A stretch of 64,000 nt of DNA from Anniella stebbinsi (lineage: Eukaryota; Chordata; Lepidosauria; Squamata; Anniellidae): contig JARDYH010000001.1 of the NCBI GenBank assembly GCA_029215795.1, positions 117,950,533-118,014,532 of the forward strand. The letters are read 5' to 3'. Of the stretch, positions 32,071 to 44,016 are shown in pieces. The notes below the pieces were generated by a model. It did no database searches. It saw nothing but the letters and a program-made list of their open reading frames with translations, and had not been told where the DNA came from. Each line of letters opens with the position of its first letter. The stretch's first letter is position 1. The translations under genes and the position numbers were made by a program.

Positions 32071-33850
32071 ATAGCAGTTTTCATGAGACTTTATGGTCCA
32101 CCTTTAGAATGCACATGGCTAATTGCCTGTTTAAAAGCATCCCACATCTCAATGGCCAGTATCCCATGCGGCTGTTCTGCCTCCACTGGTTGCACATGCG
32201 GGACCCACTGCAGGGGGTCTTGTTTCCAGATTGGGACAAGTCAGTGGAAGGTCCTTCTCGGGGCTCTATTGACCTGCTCTGTACTGGAAACAAGCATTTT
32301 TAGAAGAGCCAGGGCTCCACTGTGCAAGCATGGGTTCTGTAAGCGCATGGGTACAAAAGGATATTATCCCTTGTCTTTCTGCATCTGCCAAGCCAACAAA
32401 TAGGAAACACCTACCATGTCAGGCTACCAAAAGCAGGATTTTAGATGTACAGGTAATGTGCTTTCAACCAAAGGAATCTCCAGAACTCTTCATCAGCCAA
32501 GATGTTAAATAAAAAACAAGTTGGATAGATGAACAGGGGGTGGGAGGAGGCTGATCAGATGATATAGTCAGGATGTCTGCATCATCAGAGTCTTTAGCTG
32601 ATATGGAGGAGGAAGAGGAGTTGCAGATATTCATGCAGAATGTGATTGCAAACTGTAGAATTCTGATTGTTCAAAATACAAGGGCTCTGGAACACACATC
32701 ACTTTTGACATTGGTCTGCCACTGAAAATGAACCCTGACTGATAACTGATATCTCTATGCCATCACAACTGGAGATGTGATTCTGCAGACCCATTCCTGG
32801 TTTTATTCTGACCCAGTTCACATGTCATGATGTGGCTTATCATATACTTAGTCTCTCCCACTTCAGGACGTGTTTTGTGTAGACCTCTGGCTTGTAACTT
32901 CCCTCACAAGACAGAGAAATAACCCTGGTTTGTTGTTTGGTTTCTCACAGTTTGAAATAACCCATGGTTTGTTGTTGTTGGGGGAGAGACAAAGGATGGA
33001 TCAATTGAGCAGCAGTTTTGAGCACGATGTGTGAACCTCAGAGTGTGGAGTGATAGTATGGATAATCTCATGGTCTCAATCCATATGCTGAGTATGCAGC
33101 AAGGGAAGGGGGATCCATTGGAACAGGAAACATCCCAGTAGCAAATGTTATGGTTACTGAAGTCCTGACTTCATTCCCTTTATATCCTATGTTCAGGCTC
33201 TGAAATTGAATGCCATTGCTCAAATAGCCAAATAGCAACCACCCATGCCCAAGAGAAAGGTATCAGCATGCTTGAAGGGAACCCATTGAAAAGAGAGACA
33301 AAACATCTTTGGGGGGGGGGAACCCTGAGGTGGGGACTCACCATCCAAACAGCCCAATGAGAACTGAGCATGCTCATGGACATGGAAAGCAGATCAACCA
33401 TTAGGGAAGGGAAAATGGAATGGAGTGGCTGGTCCTTCCTTAAGACAGTAGCAGAACCCATTACTCACATGACTAAAACAAAATACTTCATATCTCCTCA
33501 GTGACCACAACATAGCAATTTCACAGTTTTGCTTCACAATGACCACAGTGTCTTTTAATTACAGTTTGTTAGCTAGAATCATCTGGGAAATTCTTTGAGT
33601 GAGGAATAGGTATCTTCCCCACCACCACCAAGGGTTGTATCCAATGCAATCTTTGTTTTAGCAGGAAGTGCTTCTCCTCACACAAGTCAGGACACTCAGT
33701 TTCCATGATTCCCTTACCGACTTATGCCTTTGTCTGTCCCCTCACCAGCTACTTCTCAGGGTTGGGTGACCCTATGGAACACAAGAGGGCCACAATAGGG
33801 AGAGAGTGGTTGATGAAATCTGTGTGCAACAAGAAACTAGCAGAACTTTC
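32071..33850. other. Background, no gene recognised
   Basis: No exon evidence. About 32810-33000 carries CATGATGTGGCTTATCAT and CCATGGTTTGTTGTTG words shared with the 46320-46540 region, probably one dispersed decayed element. G-run at 33310-33319. Confidence 0.45.
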
Positions 33851-34002
33851 TGCTAAGTTAGCCTTCTGCAACCTGGTGCCCTCAAGATGTTTTGGATTTC
33901 AACTCCCATTCACCTTTGTCAGTATGACCAATGGTCAGGAATTCTGGGAGTTGTGGGCCAAAACATTTGGAGGGCACGATGTTGGGGAAGGCTGAGCTAA
34001 GT
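33851..34002. mobile_element. CAG-terminal hAT MITE (33859-33994)
   Basis: Fold-back with arms CCTTCTGCAACCTGGTGCCC and its complement around GGGCACGATGTTGGGGAAGG, and inner words ATGTTTTGG/CCAAAACAT and CAACTCCC/GGGAGTTG. Flanks TGCTAAGT and AGCTAAGT match at 7 of 8, an hAT-type duplication. The family recurs at 53256 and partly at 13743. Confidence 0.8.
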
Positions 34003-35240
34003 CAATACAACCCAGGGTATATATTTAATCACCTAGAACAGCTGGCAAAGTTTCAAGAACTGTTATTGCTGTTGAAGATGAACATGATAAATGAAAAAGA
34101 GGATAGCTCCCTCCCACTCCTATTACTGTAGCATATTTCTTGTAACTGAAGTTCCTCCTTAAGTTTGCCATCTATTGTTAAAGAAATGCCTGGGATAACA
34201 TATTCTTCGTTGCTCCTATTGTAAATCTTAACGGTGCAGAACACTCCATGTTTCACAGCTACATAAAAGATACATCATAGCCATTAACCTTCCCCCTCCA
34301 TTGCTGATAAAGTAAAATAGGACCATTCTTTACAGTTATAGTAATGTACCTGTTCGGATAAATATTTCTCTTGTTCCAATAAATCTGGGCATTTTACAAC
34401 TGTGCAGCTTCGTTACAACCTATAAAGTGAGCAATTAAAATAGGGAAAGATCAGAATACCACACAATAACTTGAACAACAAAAACTCTCTGTGTTTGGAA
34501 TCCAGGTGAGGCTCGCTTCTCTGAAAGCATATTGAAAGCACTTCTATAGATCTACATGTTGCCTAATGTGTTTGCGGTTTCCTATGTGTACATGTGCAGA
34601 GATACTGATGTGTGGGGCGCTTTCAGACAGGCAATACCTTAACAAATACCTTTTCAAAAAAGATTAATATGTTAAACACTTTTGTGTTTAACATATTAAT
34701 ATCTTCTGAAAACCTAGATGACATTTTAAGCATATGTGTTTACTATAGGGGCCTAGATGGTTAGGAATCAATTGAATAACACATTTTCCTAAGAAACACA
34801 GGACTTTAATAGTACTTTCACATTTAAACCTTAGAAATGATGGTTATGGGCAATATGTACCTGCGGCACTCCACTAGTGTGAATGATGTTGCACTAGCAG
34901 AAGCTAGGTTCTGAACTATGCAAAGAAGAGAATCCAACTAAAGTCATGTCTGCACAAATGCAGTTTTACAACCAGTTGTGCATTATGCTTACACACCCAG
35001 TTGTGAAACCAGTGGTGCATTACATTTGTGCAATCAGTTGTGCAACGGAAATATTTGCTGGAGCTCCGCTAGTGGTATTTGAGTTTGCGGAATGACACCG
35101 TTGGATACCCTATATTACTTTCTGCCTGGTATGTTTAGTCCGGTATCCTTCAGGCAAGGGCTCTGGAAACAAATCAAAATTTAAAATGATAGAACAACGT
35201 ACCAAAATATATGAAATCAAAACAGCAGAGAACCTTGCAA

Positions 35241-35277
<37 letters not shown>

Positions 35278-35540
35278 GGAGATTAAAAACACAATCTTAA
35301 AATAGAATATCTAAAAGGGCCAGGCATATAACAGTGCATTAAACTGATGCTGGAAAGAACATCATGTTCAATGCCAGCTAGGCATCCTTGCAAGTGGCAT
35401 TCTAAAGTTAGGCTTCACTATTTAAAGGGCCTATCTCAGGTCACCACCACTTAGCACACTTATGATCTCCCCTCCTTCAGAGAAGAGACTCCAAGGCAAT
35501 AATAATGTTCATGTGTGTGCGCGCACGTAGATTTTCCTTA
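34003..35540. repeat. Background with hairpin and short tandem repeats
   Basis: A strong AT-rich hairpin lies at 34662-34703 (GATTAATATGTTAAACAC and its complement, 6-base loop). A degenerate tandem of CAGTTGTGCATTA-like units occupies about 34970-35045. A TA microsatellite lies at 35243-35271. No gene. Confidence 0.6.
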
Positions 35541-35830
35541 AAATACTTGGGTGCCAAGCTGCAAATGGCTTTAAAGTTTAAAGGCTGCATTTTGAATTTT
35601 CCCCAGAAATGAACTGTGAGCCAGTGCAGTAATTGGAGAGAGATCTTCCACATTCCCTGTCACAGTTAGCAATCTGGTTAGCTGGAACGATTGATCACAT
35701 GTTCTCTAGGCCTATGCTTCCTGAGCCCTGTATTGTTCAGTACATCTGGATGAGGAGGCCTGAATCACTGAGTCTGAGAGGCACAATATGCCTTTATGTG
35801 GGACTGGATAGTCCCCCACTGCCTTGATAG
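35541..35830 (-). mobile_element. LINE fragment (L2/CR1-L3-like)
   Basis: Minus-strand relative of 62075-62170: shared order of GGTGCCAAGCTGCAAATGGC / TTTAAAG, then GCATTTTGAATT, then GAGCCAGTGCAG followed by GGAGAGAGAT. Short and non-coding. Confidence 0.55.
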
Positions 35831-36090
35831 TAGCACCTCCATCATGGAGGTGGTAAACTATCCTTGGATTCAGGTGAAGTAATGTATTATCCGACAGTTT
35901 CAGCTAGTGTGCCAAATGCTCCCTGTACTGGAAAATTATGATCTTGCAAATTCATTTACATCACAGCAATTTCTAGTTGACAGTACTACAATATACTCCA
36001 CTTAGGGCTGTCTTTGCAAAGTGTTTGGAAACTATCATTGGTCCAGAGTGCAGCAATAAGCTAATGAACAGGTATTCAATACGCACAACA
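35831..36090. other. Background, no gene recognised
   Basis: Short stretch between LINE fragment and SINE; nothing recognised. Confidence 0.45.
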
Positions 36091-36278
36091 GGGAAGGGTA
36101 ATTGTTCAATGGCAGAGCACATCTTACATGTGAAAGGTCCCAGGGACAGTCTCCCTAGGCAGCAGCTGGGATAGACCCTTGTCTGAAACGCTAGGGGGTC
36201 ACTGCCAGTCAGTGTGGACAATACTTAGGTAGATAAATCCTTGATCTGACTTCATCTAAGGCAGCTTGCTATATTCCT
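36091..36278 (+). mobile_element. tRNA-derived SINE, copy 3 (diverged)
   Basis: Plus strand: degenerate A box ATTGTTCAATGGCAGAGCAC, degenerate B box in AAAGGTCCCAGGGACAGTC, then CACTGCCAGTCAGTGTGGAC and a tail AAGGCAGCTTGCTATATTCC. Both pol III boxes are mutated, so it is an old copy. Confidence 0.75.
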
Positions 36279-38056
36279 AAAATATAATACTTGTGCTTAA
36301 GAAATATCAGTATGGATACAATTCAAAGAGATACTCTAGGCCTGCACGAGGAACCATATTATCCAAAAGGTGGCCTAAACTTTTATGAACCTATCTGTTT
36401 GTTTAGATTGTCTTCTGAGGGTACCATTGGAGTTTAGTAGGAGTTGCTACTTGAAAGGAGGCAAAGCACACCATGATTTCTTGACCACTCTTGGAAGTAG
36501 TTGGCTTTGTCTTCCCATTATATGGATCATACAGTAAATATCAGATAGGGGATATGCAAGATGAAACCCATGTTATGGTGGGGCAGGCAGCAAAATGAAT
36601 CCTTCCTATGTAACAGGATGTAAAACAATTAATATAGACGGTGCTTAAATGAAGTATGAAAAATTAAAGCTTAAGTCCAGAGATTGATTTAGGAATTCAA
36701 AGGCATTTAGCTCCAGGTGCTTCAGGCACACTTCTTACAAGTACATAGCTCTAATATTTTAATATGTTAAGCAATAACATATATTTACATCCTTCAAGGG
36801 ACAGCAGAAAGGAAGGTGCTGAACACAGTCCTATATTTTCACATAGCAAATAAGTCTGACTTGAGAAGCTTGTACAATTGATTTTTAAATTGCTTATGTA
36901 CATTTCTGGACTGACATTTATTTTGATAAGTTGACTCCAATGTTAATGCAGCATGGACTTGGATCAATATGACACTGAATGAAGACAACCTGTATGTTGA
37001 ATTTAAGCAAGCCAATTGAAATCTGTCAATGGAAACCCTACATGGACTTCAGTGGACTTTGGATAATAATTTGTCTGGATGATAGAAGTATGCTCTGCAT
37101 TCTCATAGGAACAGCCTGTCCTGTGTCTATGTGAACTGATTGGTAAAATTTATTAATTCTGTAAGTGCAAACAGTATCTGATTCAACTTTTGCCAATAAC
37201 ATTTATCATTATAAAGTTGAAAAATGAAGTTTGCCATTTACGGTGCTGATTAATAGTGCTGAGGGCTATTTGAGTAACTTTCTGAATTAATTCATGCAGG
37301 GCATTTTAGCTTCTTTGACAGTGTCTTCCTCAGTAAGTGAAATAAAGTACACAATTCTTCTTTCTTCCAATCTTCCAGGACACGACCTTAGTTAATTGTA
37401 AACTGCCAGAAGAGCTCATTTTATTTTGCATTCATTCCATGTGGGAAAATACAACACACTCCCTCTCTAAGAGCATTTTAAAGTATGTGCTGAAAATATT
37501 TTCATGTGTTCATGCAAAGATGTGATAATATATGAATGCCACCACCATCTGTTTTTAAATGCCTGTGCTATATAATACTTTTTCCAAGGCACTGGGACAG
37601 ACTGTAACTCCCTGAAAAGGGTTGTTGGATCCACAAAGACAGTTGTGTTGCCATGTGATCACCCCTTCACTACGAACTTAGCACAGAGTAACAAACCATA
37701 CCAACACTCAGTGAACAACACACAGAATAAATTGTGGGTGAGTACATTGTAAGAAATTTGCTATATAACATCATACACCACATCTCATCAAACTATGTTA
37801 TCACTGTATATAGATGCTGAAAAAATTAAAGATATATAGACCTACATAATTTAAAGTTCTTCTCTTTACTACTTTACTACTGTATTTATATTTACTTTAC
37901 TATTGTTTTTATATTCAACCAATTCCTCATAAATTCATAGAAACTGACCAGCTAAAGAAAGTCTTATCTTACTAGCTGCAATTCAGAAACTTATTTAGCA
38001 TCCAGCACAGCAATCTAAATGAGGATAAAGATATATTTGGTTACCCAGTCACCTTC
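36279..38056. other. Repeat-poor AT-rich block, no gene
   Basis: No exon or structured repeat recognised. About 36650-37560 is unique-looking, with scattered TTAATTC/GAATTAA words. Possible old non-coding DNA under constraint, untestable here. Confidence 0.4.
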
Positions 38057-38275
38057 TGATCTTTATTTATTTGATTCATACTCCATCTTTCTGCCAAAAA
38101 AAAGACACTCAAGGCAGCTTACCATCATGAATAAATAAAAACTTGATTAAAGCAAAAATAAAACAAATACATTAAAAGCACAAGTAAAACACAACGATAA
38201 CAGAATAAAAACAGCACCCAACCAACAGACCCGCTTACACACCAAAGGCATATCTATGCCTGTCCTATCAGTTCC
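38057..38275 (-). mobile_element. LINE 3' tail (same family as 61620)
   Basis: Shares CTTTCTGCCAAAAAAAAG, CACTCAAGGCAGCTTACC and AACAGCACCCAACC with 61675-61860, in the same order. Read on the minus strand it is the 3' end of the L2/CR1-L3-like LINE, cut off near 38275 by GC-rich DNA. Confidence 0.7.
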
Positions 38276-38700
38276 TGGCCTCATCTTCACGCCACCGGGA
38301 GTGCTGCACTGTGATGCCTCCCCGATGTCGCGCGGCGCATTTACGCCCCCTACGTCAGTCTTGACGTAAGGGGCACGACAGCGCCTTTTCGGTGGCGCGG
38401 CAGCTGCTGGAGGGGGAGACTGGGAGCCTCAGCTCCCCTACTCCCCGGTAAGTTGTTTTTTTAAAAAATTACAAAAGGGGGGACAGCGGAGGTGCGTCAG
38501 TTGTTGTTTTTTTTTTTTAAAAAAACAACTTATGGGGGGGGGGAGGACTGCCGCTAACTAAAAAAAGTTGCATTTAATGGCTGACTTTTTTAGTTTGCAG
38601 CAAAGGGCCTTTGCCCCTACATGTCTTCGCATTGGCAGATGTGTCATGTAATGCAACTGCTGCCAGTGCGAAGACATATCGACGGAAACTCTCCGTCTAG
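38276..38700. repeat. CpG-rich segment with nested hairpins and a splice-donor motif
   Basis: Left part is CpG-rich with two CRE-like half sites in inverted order (CTACGTCAG and TTGACGTAAG at about 38350-38369). CCCCGGTAAGTTGTTTTTTT (38443-38462) is answered by AAAACAACTTATGGGG (about 38521-38536). A second hairpin pairs TGTCTTCGCATTGGCAG (about 38621-38637) with CTGCCAGTGCGAAGACA (about 38659-38675). Probably a fold-back transposon; no duplication identified. Confidence 0.5.
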
Positions 38701-41004
38701 AGGTACCCCCTATATCTAAAATCCTGTCCAGGTTGAAAGAGATCCAAGCTAGAAGCTGCAAGACCACAGTGTCCTCTCATAAGCAAATGTGAGCTGCTTT
38801 GAATGCTCTGACTAGTTTCAGAAGCCTTAATAGGTTTTGCATGGTTGCCTGGGTGTGTGCTGAAGGAAAGTAATGTGACTGGCTGCATAAGCCTAGTTGT
38901 GGCTATGGATCACTCTCTAAATGTGTTTCTATTGGAATGTACAACTTAGGCCTTAGAATTCAACGCCATTCTGTTATTCCACATGCTTATAGGAGGAGGG
39001 GAGTGGGATTGTAGCACTGTTTGTACAATGAACAGGGTCACCGTATTACTACTAGTTGAGGATAGGAGAGCAGGCAAATAACACCGACAGGCAGCAGTAG
39101 TTTTTAAAGTAGCATCAGCTCCCTCCAAAACAAACAGCATGTTTTTCGATCTCTCTCTCTCTCTCTCTCTCTCTCCCCCCCCCCCCCTTGTCAGGGAACA
39201 ATTTCAGCAGTGCAGTGGGCCTTGTAGGTAAGATTTAATCAGAAGTAGTCTGGAGTTGTTTGGGCCAATTCACCTTGTGGAATATCAGAACTGGCTCAGC
39301 CCTCCAAATCTGGTGATCCTTCTGCAACCCTCCCTCATCAGGTTCTCACAACAAGCTACCAGTCTCCCTGCTTGTCAATGTCGACTTCACAGATGGGGGG
39401 GAGGGTTAGAGCAACTCCCCCTGTTCTGCTCTGAGAACATTGACAGAGATAAGCTCGCACAGATGCTGACATTCCAAAGGGTGAATAAGCCTAAACACTT
39501 CCAGGCTACTTCTAATTAAATCTTAGTTACCAACTACAAGGTCCATCGCAGTGCTGAAATGATTCCCTGACACACACACTCTCTAGCACCTCCTTGCCAG
39601 GCAGGAACTGCATAAAATTTTAATTTGCGTTTCATTTTCTGGTTACATTACTGCTGCTAAACTGACCAGGGGGGTTCAACGAAGCACCCCTCATGTGTGC
39701 AATGAATAAGTGAGGAATAGCAGGAATGTGCAGTTAGCCATGCATGCCCCAATCGCTGCATGTTCAGCATCAGTGAGAAAGCGACATTACACATGTACAA
39801 CCCTGAATTCCTGATCAAATAGGGGAGCCCCTTTCTCAACTGAAGGTACAGCTGCTTGTGGGCTTATCAGCATTAGAATGTTGTTGCTAGTAGATACATT
39901 CCACATACCTGACTATGTGTCCACTGAATTTAGTAAGGGTCCATTTCAATGCTGCCTTTACCTTCATCCCTCACCCAAACAGGAAAGATATCAGTAGGTA
40001 GTACTCAAATGATATCATTGGCCATTGGTGCTACCATTTTTACCTGTCAACTAAACAGAAATCTTGGAACTAGATAACATCCTTACTTACTCAACACTTG
40101 CTCAATCAGGCAAGTTATCTAATAGCTAGTAGACAAATGCCATAATTGGCCATCATTTAACCAAGTTTCTGCCAAATAGCTACCCATTGAGGAAGCATCT
40201 TTAGATATCAACTAAACAAACACCTAGATAAATAACCTTTACTTGTCCTACATAAAACAATTGTATTTTCTATATAGGTAACCATCAAATAGCAATACTT
40301 ATTTTAATTTGATCATATATTATTACGTATTGCAGAAATTTAAAGATTCTGAACCAAGCTTTGTTTAATATATGACGGCTCACATACTAAAGGCAGGTCT
40401 TAATTTGAGACATAGTTCCAGTTGTTGAAAATATCATGACTTAAACCTGGAACTCCTTAGAATAGAATCTAGGACTTTTAAGTAGGATTGAGTCTTAGCA
40501 CCACTTTATCTGTTAGCCACTGTGTGAGGTCTACCATTATTACTGAAGCCTAGAGAGGGGATTACGATATATAAATTCAAAATGTGTCTGCATCTGAACA
40601 CAGATTTTTTTTAAAAAAAGGTCTTTGAAAAACACTTATTACACAAAATCTGAGTATAAGTATTGATCATAAGTGACAGCGAGTTTTGTTTTCTTTCACT
40701 GTTGGGGTTGTTGTGCACTCTTTTTATCTCTTTTGAAATATGTGTTTGCTGAAGTTTGGTCTTTCAGAAGTAAAAAATTGTTGCTATGTTTGTCAAATTG
40801 CTTGGTCTTCTAAAATAAGGAATGGCATAGCTCTTCCAACTGCTACAAGTTCAAAGGGGGAAAAATCTTTACGTTAGATTGATTGTCAGTATAGAGCTTG
40901 CAAAGGAAGCACACAAAACACCAGGAGACAAGTGATACAAATCACATTACAAGATAATGAGTATATGATGAACAATGCAGTAACTTCCGTGGTGATTTTC
41001 CCCA

Positions 41005-41035
<31 letters not shown>

Positions 41036-41219
41036 TACAATTTGTCTTGTTACTACGCCAGCTTTAAAATGATACAAACAATTTTTTCTTGTGGTTTGAA
41101 AAGATTATATAGGATATTGTGGATATTTTCCATCTAGTACAACAATTGGACATTTTTTTCCAGATTCATGGATATGCAGAACATTGGAAAAAGAGTGGTA
41201 AGGTTCATTACTTGCTTTA
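38701..41219. repeat. Background with CT and AC microsatellites
   Basis: CT repeat 39150-39174 followed by a C-run to 39187; ATAC/AC repeat about 41005-41036. 39160-39560 shows inverted words around CAAGGTCCAT/GCCTTGTAGG and TCAGGGAA/TTCCCTGA, suggesting another fold-back of about 370 bp. No gene recognised. Confidence 0.5.
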
Positions 41220-41220
41220 G

Positions 41221-41328
41221 GGCACAATCCTATGCATGTTTAGACAGAAAAAAGTCCTACAACTCCCTGGCTGGGGAATACTGGGTGCTGTAGGACTTTT
41301 TCTGTCTCAACATGCATAGGATCACACC
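41221..41328. mobile_element. Short fold-back MITE
   Basis: Ends GGCACAATCCTATGCATGTT and AACATGCATAGGATCACACC, with inner inverted pair AAGTCCTACAACTCCC ... GCTGTAGGACTTTTTCTGTC. 108 bp. Target-site duplication not evident. Confidence 0.75.
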
Positions 41329-42172
41329 TTTAATGTCTTAAAGAAGGAAAGCAGGATTGCTTATCCAGTTGTTCTTTTTCAAGTTGTTTCCTGAGTAGTC
41401 AACAAATAGAAGCATGTCAGTGCAGACCTTAGGAAGGACATTTTAGAAATGAAGAGTTTGTTTACCTCCTACCTTAGCCCGGGCATTATAAATATTAAAC
41501 AACGTGAGCAGTATCTAACCCTTCAATTCCTGAGTATGTCAAGAACATAAAAAAGATCTCTTCATTATCAGAAAACTAAATGAGAAATGCTGGTTATTTC
41601 CTTAATCACATCCCAGAGATTAAGTTTAGCTAGTTGATAATATTACAGCAGCCAATTAATCTTGTAATCCCATTGCAGAGAATTTTCAACTGGTTATTGA
41701 TCTCATGTTATAACCAGGGAGTTGTTTAAAAAATCCCCCAACTGCAGAGGTTGAATTTCAGAATCTTGACTGTTGCCTGTCCTGCTTCAGAAAGGTTTGT
41801 GTTGTTGATATCTATGATTTCACAGAAACGTCAAGAACAACAACAACAACAACAACAACATTGCAGGAAAGCAAAACAATAACAGTAAATTCCCAAAATC
41901 TTCAAAAGGATAGGGAGCTTTTTTACATTGCCTTCCTATCTTTCTCAACCAGTATAGCAGGCTTAGATAAAGAGAAATGCAACAAACTGATTTCCTGGCA
42001 CCAGCAAAAGGTAGGTGGATGAACAGGTAAGAGTTTGGTTTAGGAAAGAGACAAAAATTAGTATGCAAGTAACCAGAGAAAAGCATGCATCTCCCAAGCA
42101 AAATAAGAAACTCAATTTTGACCAAAATAATTCCAATTCATTCATCTTAGACCTAAACATGGACTTTTGAAC
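41329..42172. repeat. Background with (CAA)n tract
   Basis: CAA repeat at 41837-41861. No gene recognised; the 101-aa minus-strand frame across it is leucine-rich only because of the repeat. Confidence 0.55.
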
Positions 42173-42506
42173 ACAATCTGTAGGGTGACTATATGGTAAG
42201 GAGGACAGGGTTCCTGTATCTTTAACAGTTGCATAGAAAAGGAAATTTCAGCAGGTGTCATTTGTATGCATGCAGCTCCTGGTGAAATCCCCTCTTCATC
42301 ACAACAGTGAAAGCTGCAGGAGCTATACTAGAATGACCAGATACAAAGAGGGCAGGGCTCCTGCAGCTTTCACTGTTGTGATGAAGAGGGAATTTCACCA
42401 GGTGCTGCATGGATACAAATGACACCTGTTAAAATTCCCTTTTCTATACAACTGTTAAAGATACAGGAGCCCTGTCCTCCTTTTCATACGGTCACCCAAC
42501 AATCTG
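42173..42506. mobile_element. TAGGGTGACC fold-back MITE, copy 3 (42181-42498)
   Basis: Termini TAGGGTGACTATATGG and CCGTATGAAAAGG on the two strands, with a perfect 8-bp duplication ACAATCTG (42173-42180 and 42499-42506). It is collinear with copies at 8341 and 12023, including the central TIR-like TAGAATGACCAGAT at 42329. Non-autonomous hAT. Confidence 0.92.
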
Positions 42507-43781
42507 TAATTGAAGTCCATACATTTCCAAGGATGCAGTGCGATTCATAGACACATGCCGTCCAAATGCATTTGGGACCTCAGGTACTGTGCAGCTCTGT
42601 TGAGCCCAAGGCCAGAATCTTCTTCATGCCAAGCCCTTAAATCCTAATGTTGCACTACATTGTACCTCTCTGAAGGTCCTCCAAACCACTGTGGCTTGCT
42701 CAGATGCCATTATGAATTTTAATCACGCTTAAACAATTCATCAAAATATTGAAGCTGATTAGAGCAGTTGACCTGTTCTGCAAAAAAGGAGCATGCCACC
42801 CATCTCATTTAATAATTAAAACTAAATAACATTGCTTGTTGCTAAATAGACATAGAACATTTAACCCCTTTACCAAGTGAAGGTATGGCATCTTTGTTTG
42901 TTCTTAAATCTAAGGCTGTGATGTGTGTACAAATAAAAGTCCTATGCCTCAATCCTGCCAAGAAAGTTATTTGAATAAATATTTAATTTGATTTGGTGCT
43001 CCTTGCTAAATCTGAAAAATATTTACAACTCTGTGTGTGTGCGTGTGTGCTTGCATGCGTTTATACAGTGCAGGGGTGTGTGTGTGTGTGTAATCATCTT
43101 ATGCTTTTCATGTCATACATGTAATAGGATCTAGATGCAAAAAGGTACAAGTGCAATTGCTTTGCAAAGTAATAACGCTGTACGTGGACTCATTTCAGGC
43201 TAAGCTATCAGCACATAACAACTGCTCCATGAGGCTTTGCATAAGTTTAATGCATATCACCCTCTTGAGAAGACTAGTGTTAATTCCTTTTTAATAGCTT
43301 TTTTAAAAAGGGTTTGAACACCTACCATGACCACTGAGGGTCTGTTCATGAGCTGGTTACCTTAGAGTAAATTATTTGCTTGATATTTGACTCCTGCAAA
43401 TAAGTCAAAAAGTAATTTCAGGGATAGGAGTCCCAAATATTAACTCATTAGTCAATCATCAGTTCGTGGTCTGCTTCTTAGTGCTACCTCTGTTGGCAGA
43501 CACATTTGTTTGTGAACAGATCAGGTTGTGAAAAGATGACCAGGGATTTTAAATGAAAAATTTACAGGGAGGTGAAATATGGAAAGTTAAAGGTTATAAA
43601 TTTAAGGATACAGGTAGATATGGGTGAGTTGCACGGAGCTTTCCTTGAATTAACTCAGAATGACCCAAGATCAGTAAAAAATGTTGAGAACGTGGAAGAT
43701 CCCTCCCATTCCCTCTGGTCCCTAAAGCCTGTCCAGCCAGTTGCCCATCCCCCAAAACACATTCCCTTGGCTTTTTCTTAC
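42507..43781. other. Background, no gene recognised
   Basis: GT-rich stretch at about 43030-43091. No exon evidence. Confidence 0.5.
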
Positions 43782-44016
43782 CTTAAAAGCAGTGGAGGCC
43801 GGTGGCTCCAATTTTGGTGGTCCTATGAATCTATTCAGGGTTTCAAGCACAACCAGCCAGAAAGCTAACAGTGTTATCCAAGGTGCTGAACCAATTTTGA
43901 GGATTGAGTTCAGCACCTTGAATAGCTCCTTTGGCCTTCTGGCTGGTTGAAGTGAAATCCTGAATGGATTCACAGCTCCACCCAAATTGGAGCCACCAAC
44001 CTCCCCTGCTTAAATG
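43782..44016. mobile_element. CAGTGGAGG hAT MITE (43790-44008)
   Basis: Fold-back with ends CAGTGGAGGCCGGTGGCTCC and GGAGCCACCAACCTCCCCTG, inner arms around AACCAGCCAGAA/TTCTGGCTGGTT and GGTGCTGAAC/GTTCAGCACC. Flanks CTTAAAAG and CTTAAATG match at 7 of 8. Non-autonomous hAT. Confidence 0.85.
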
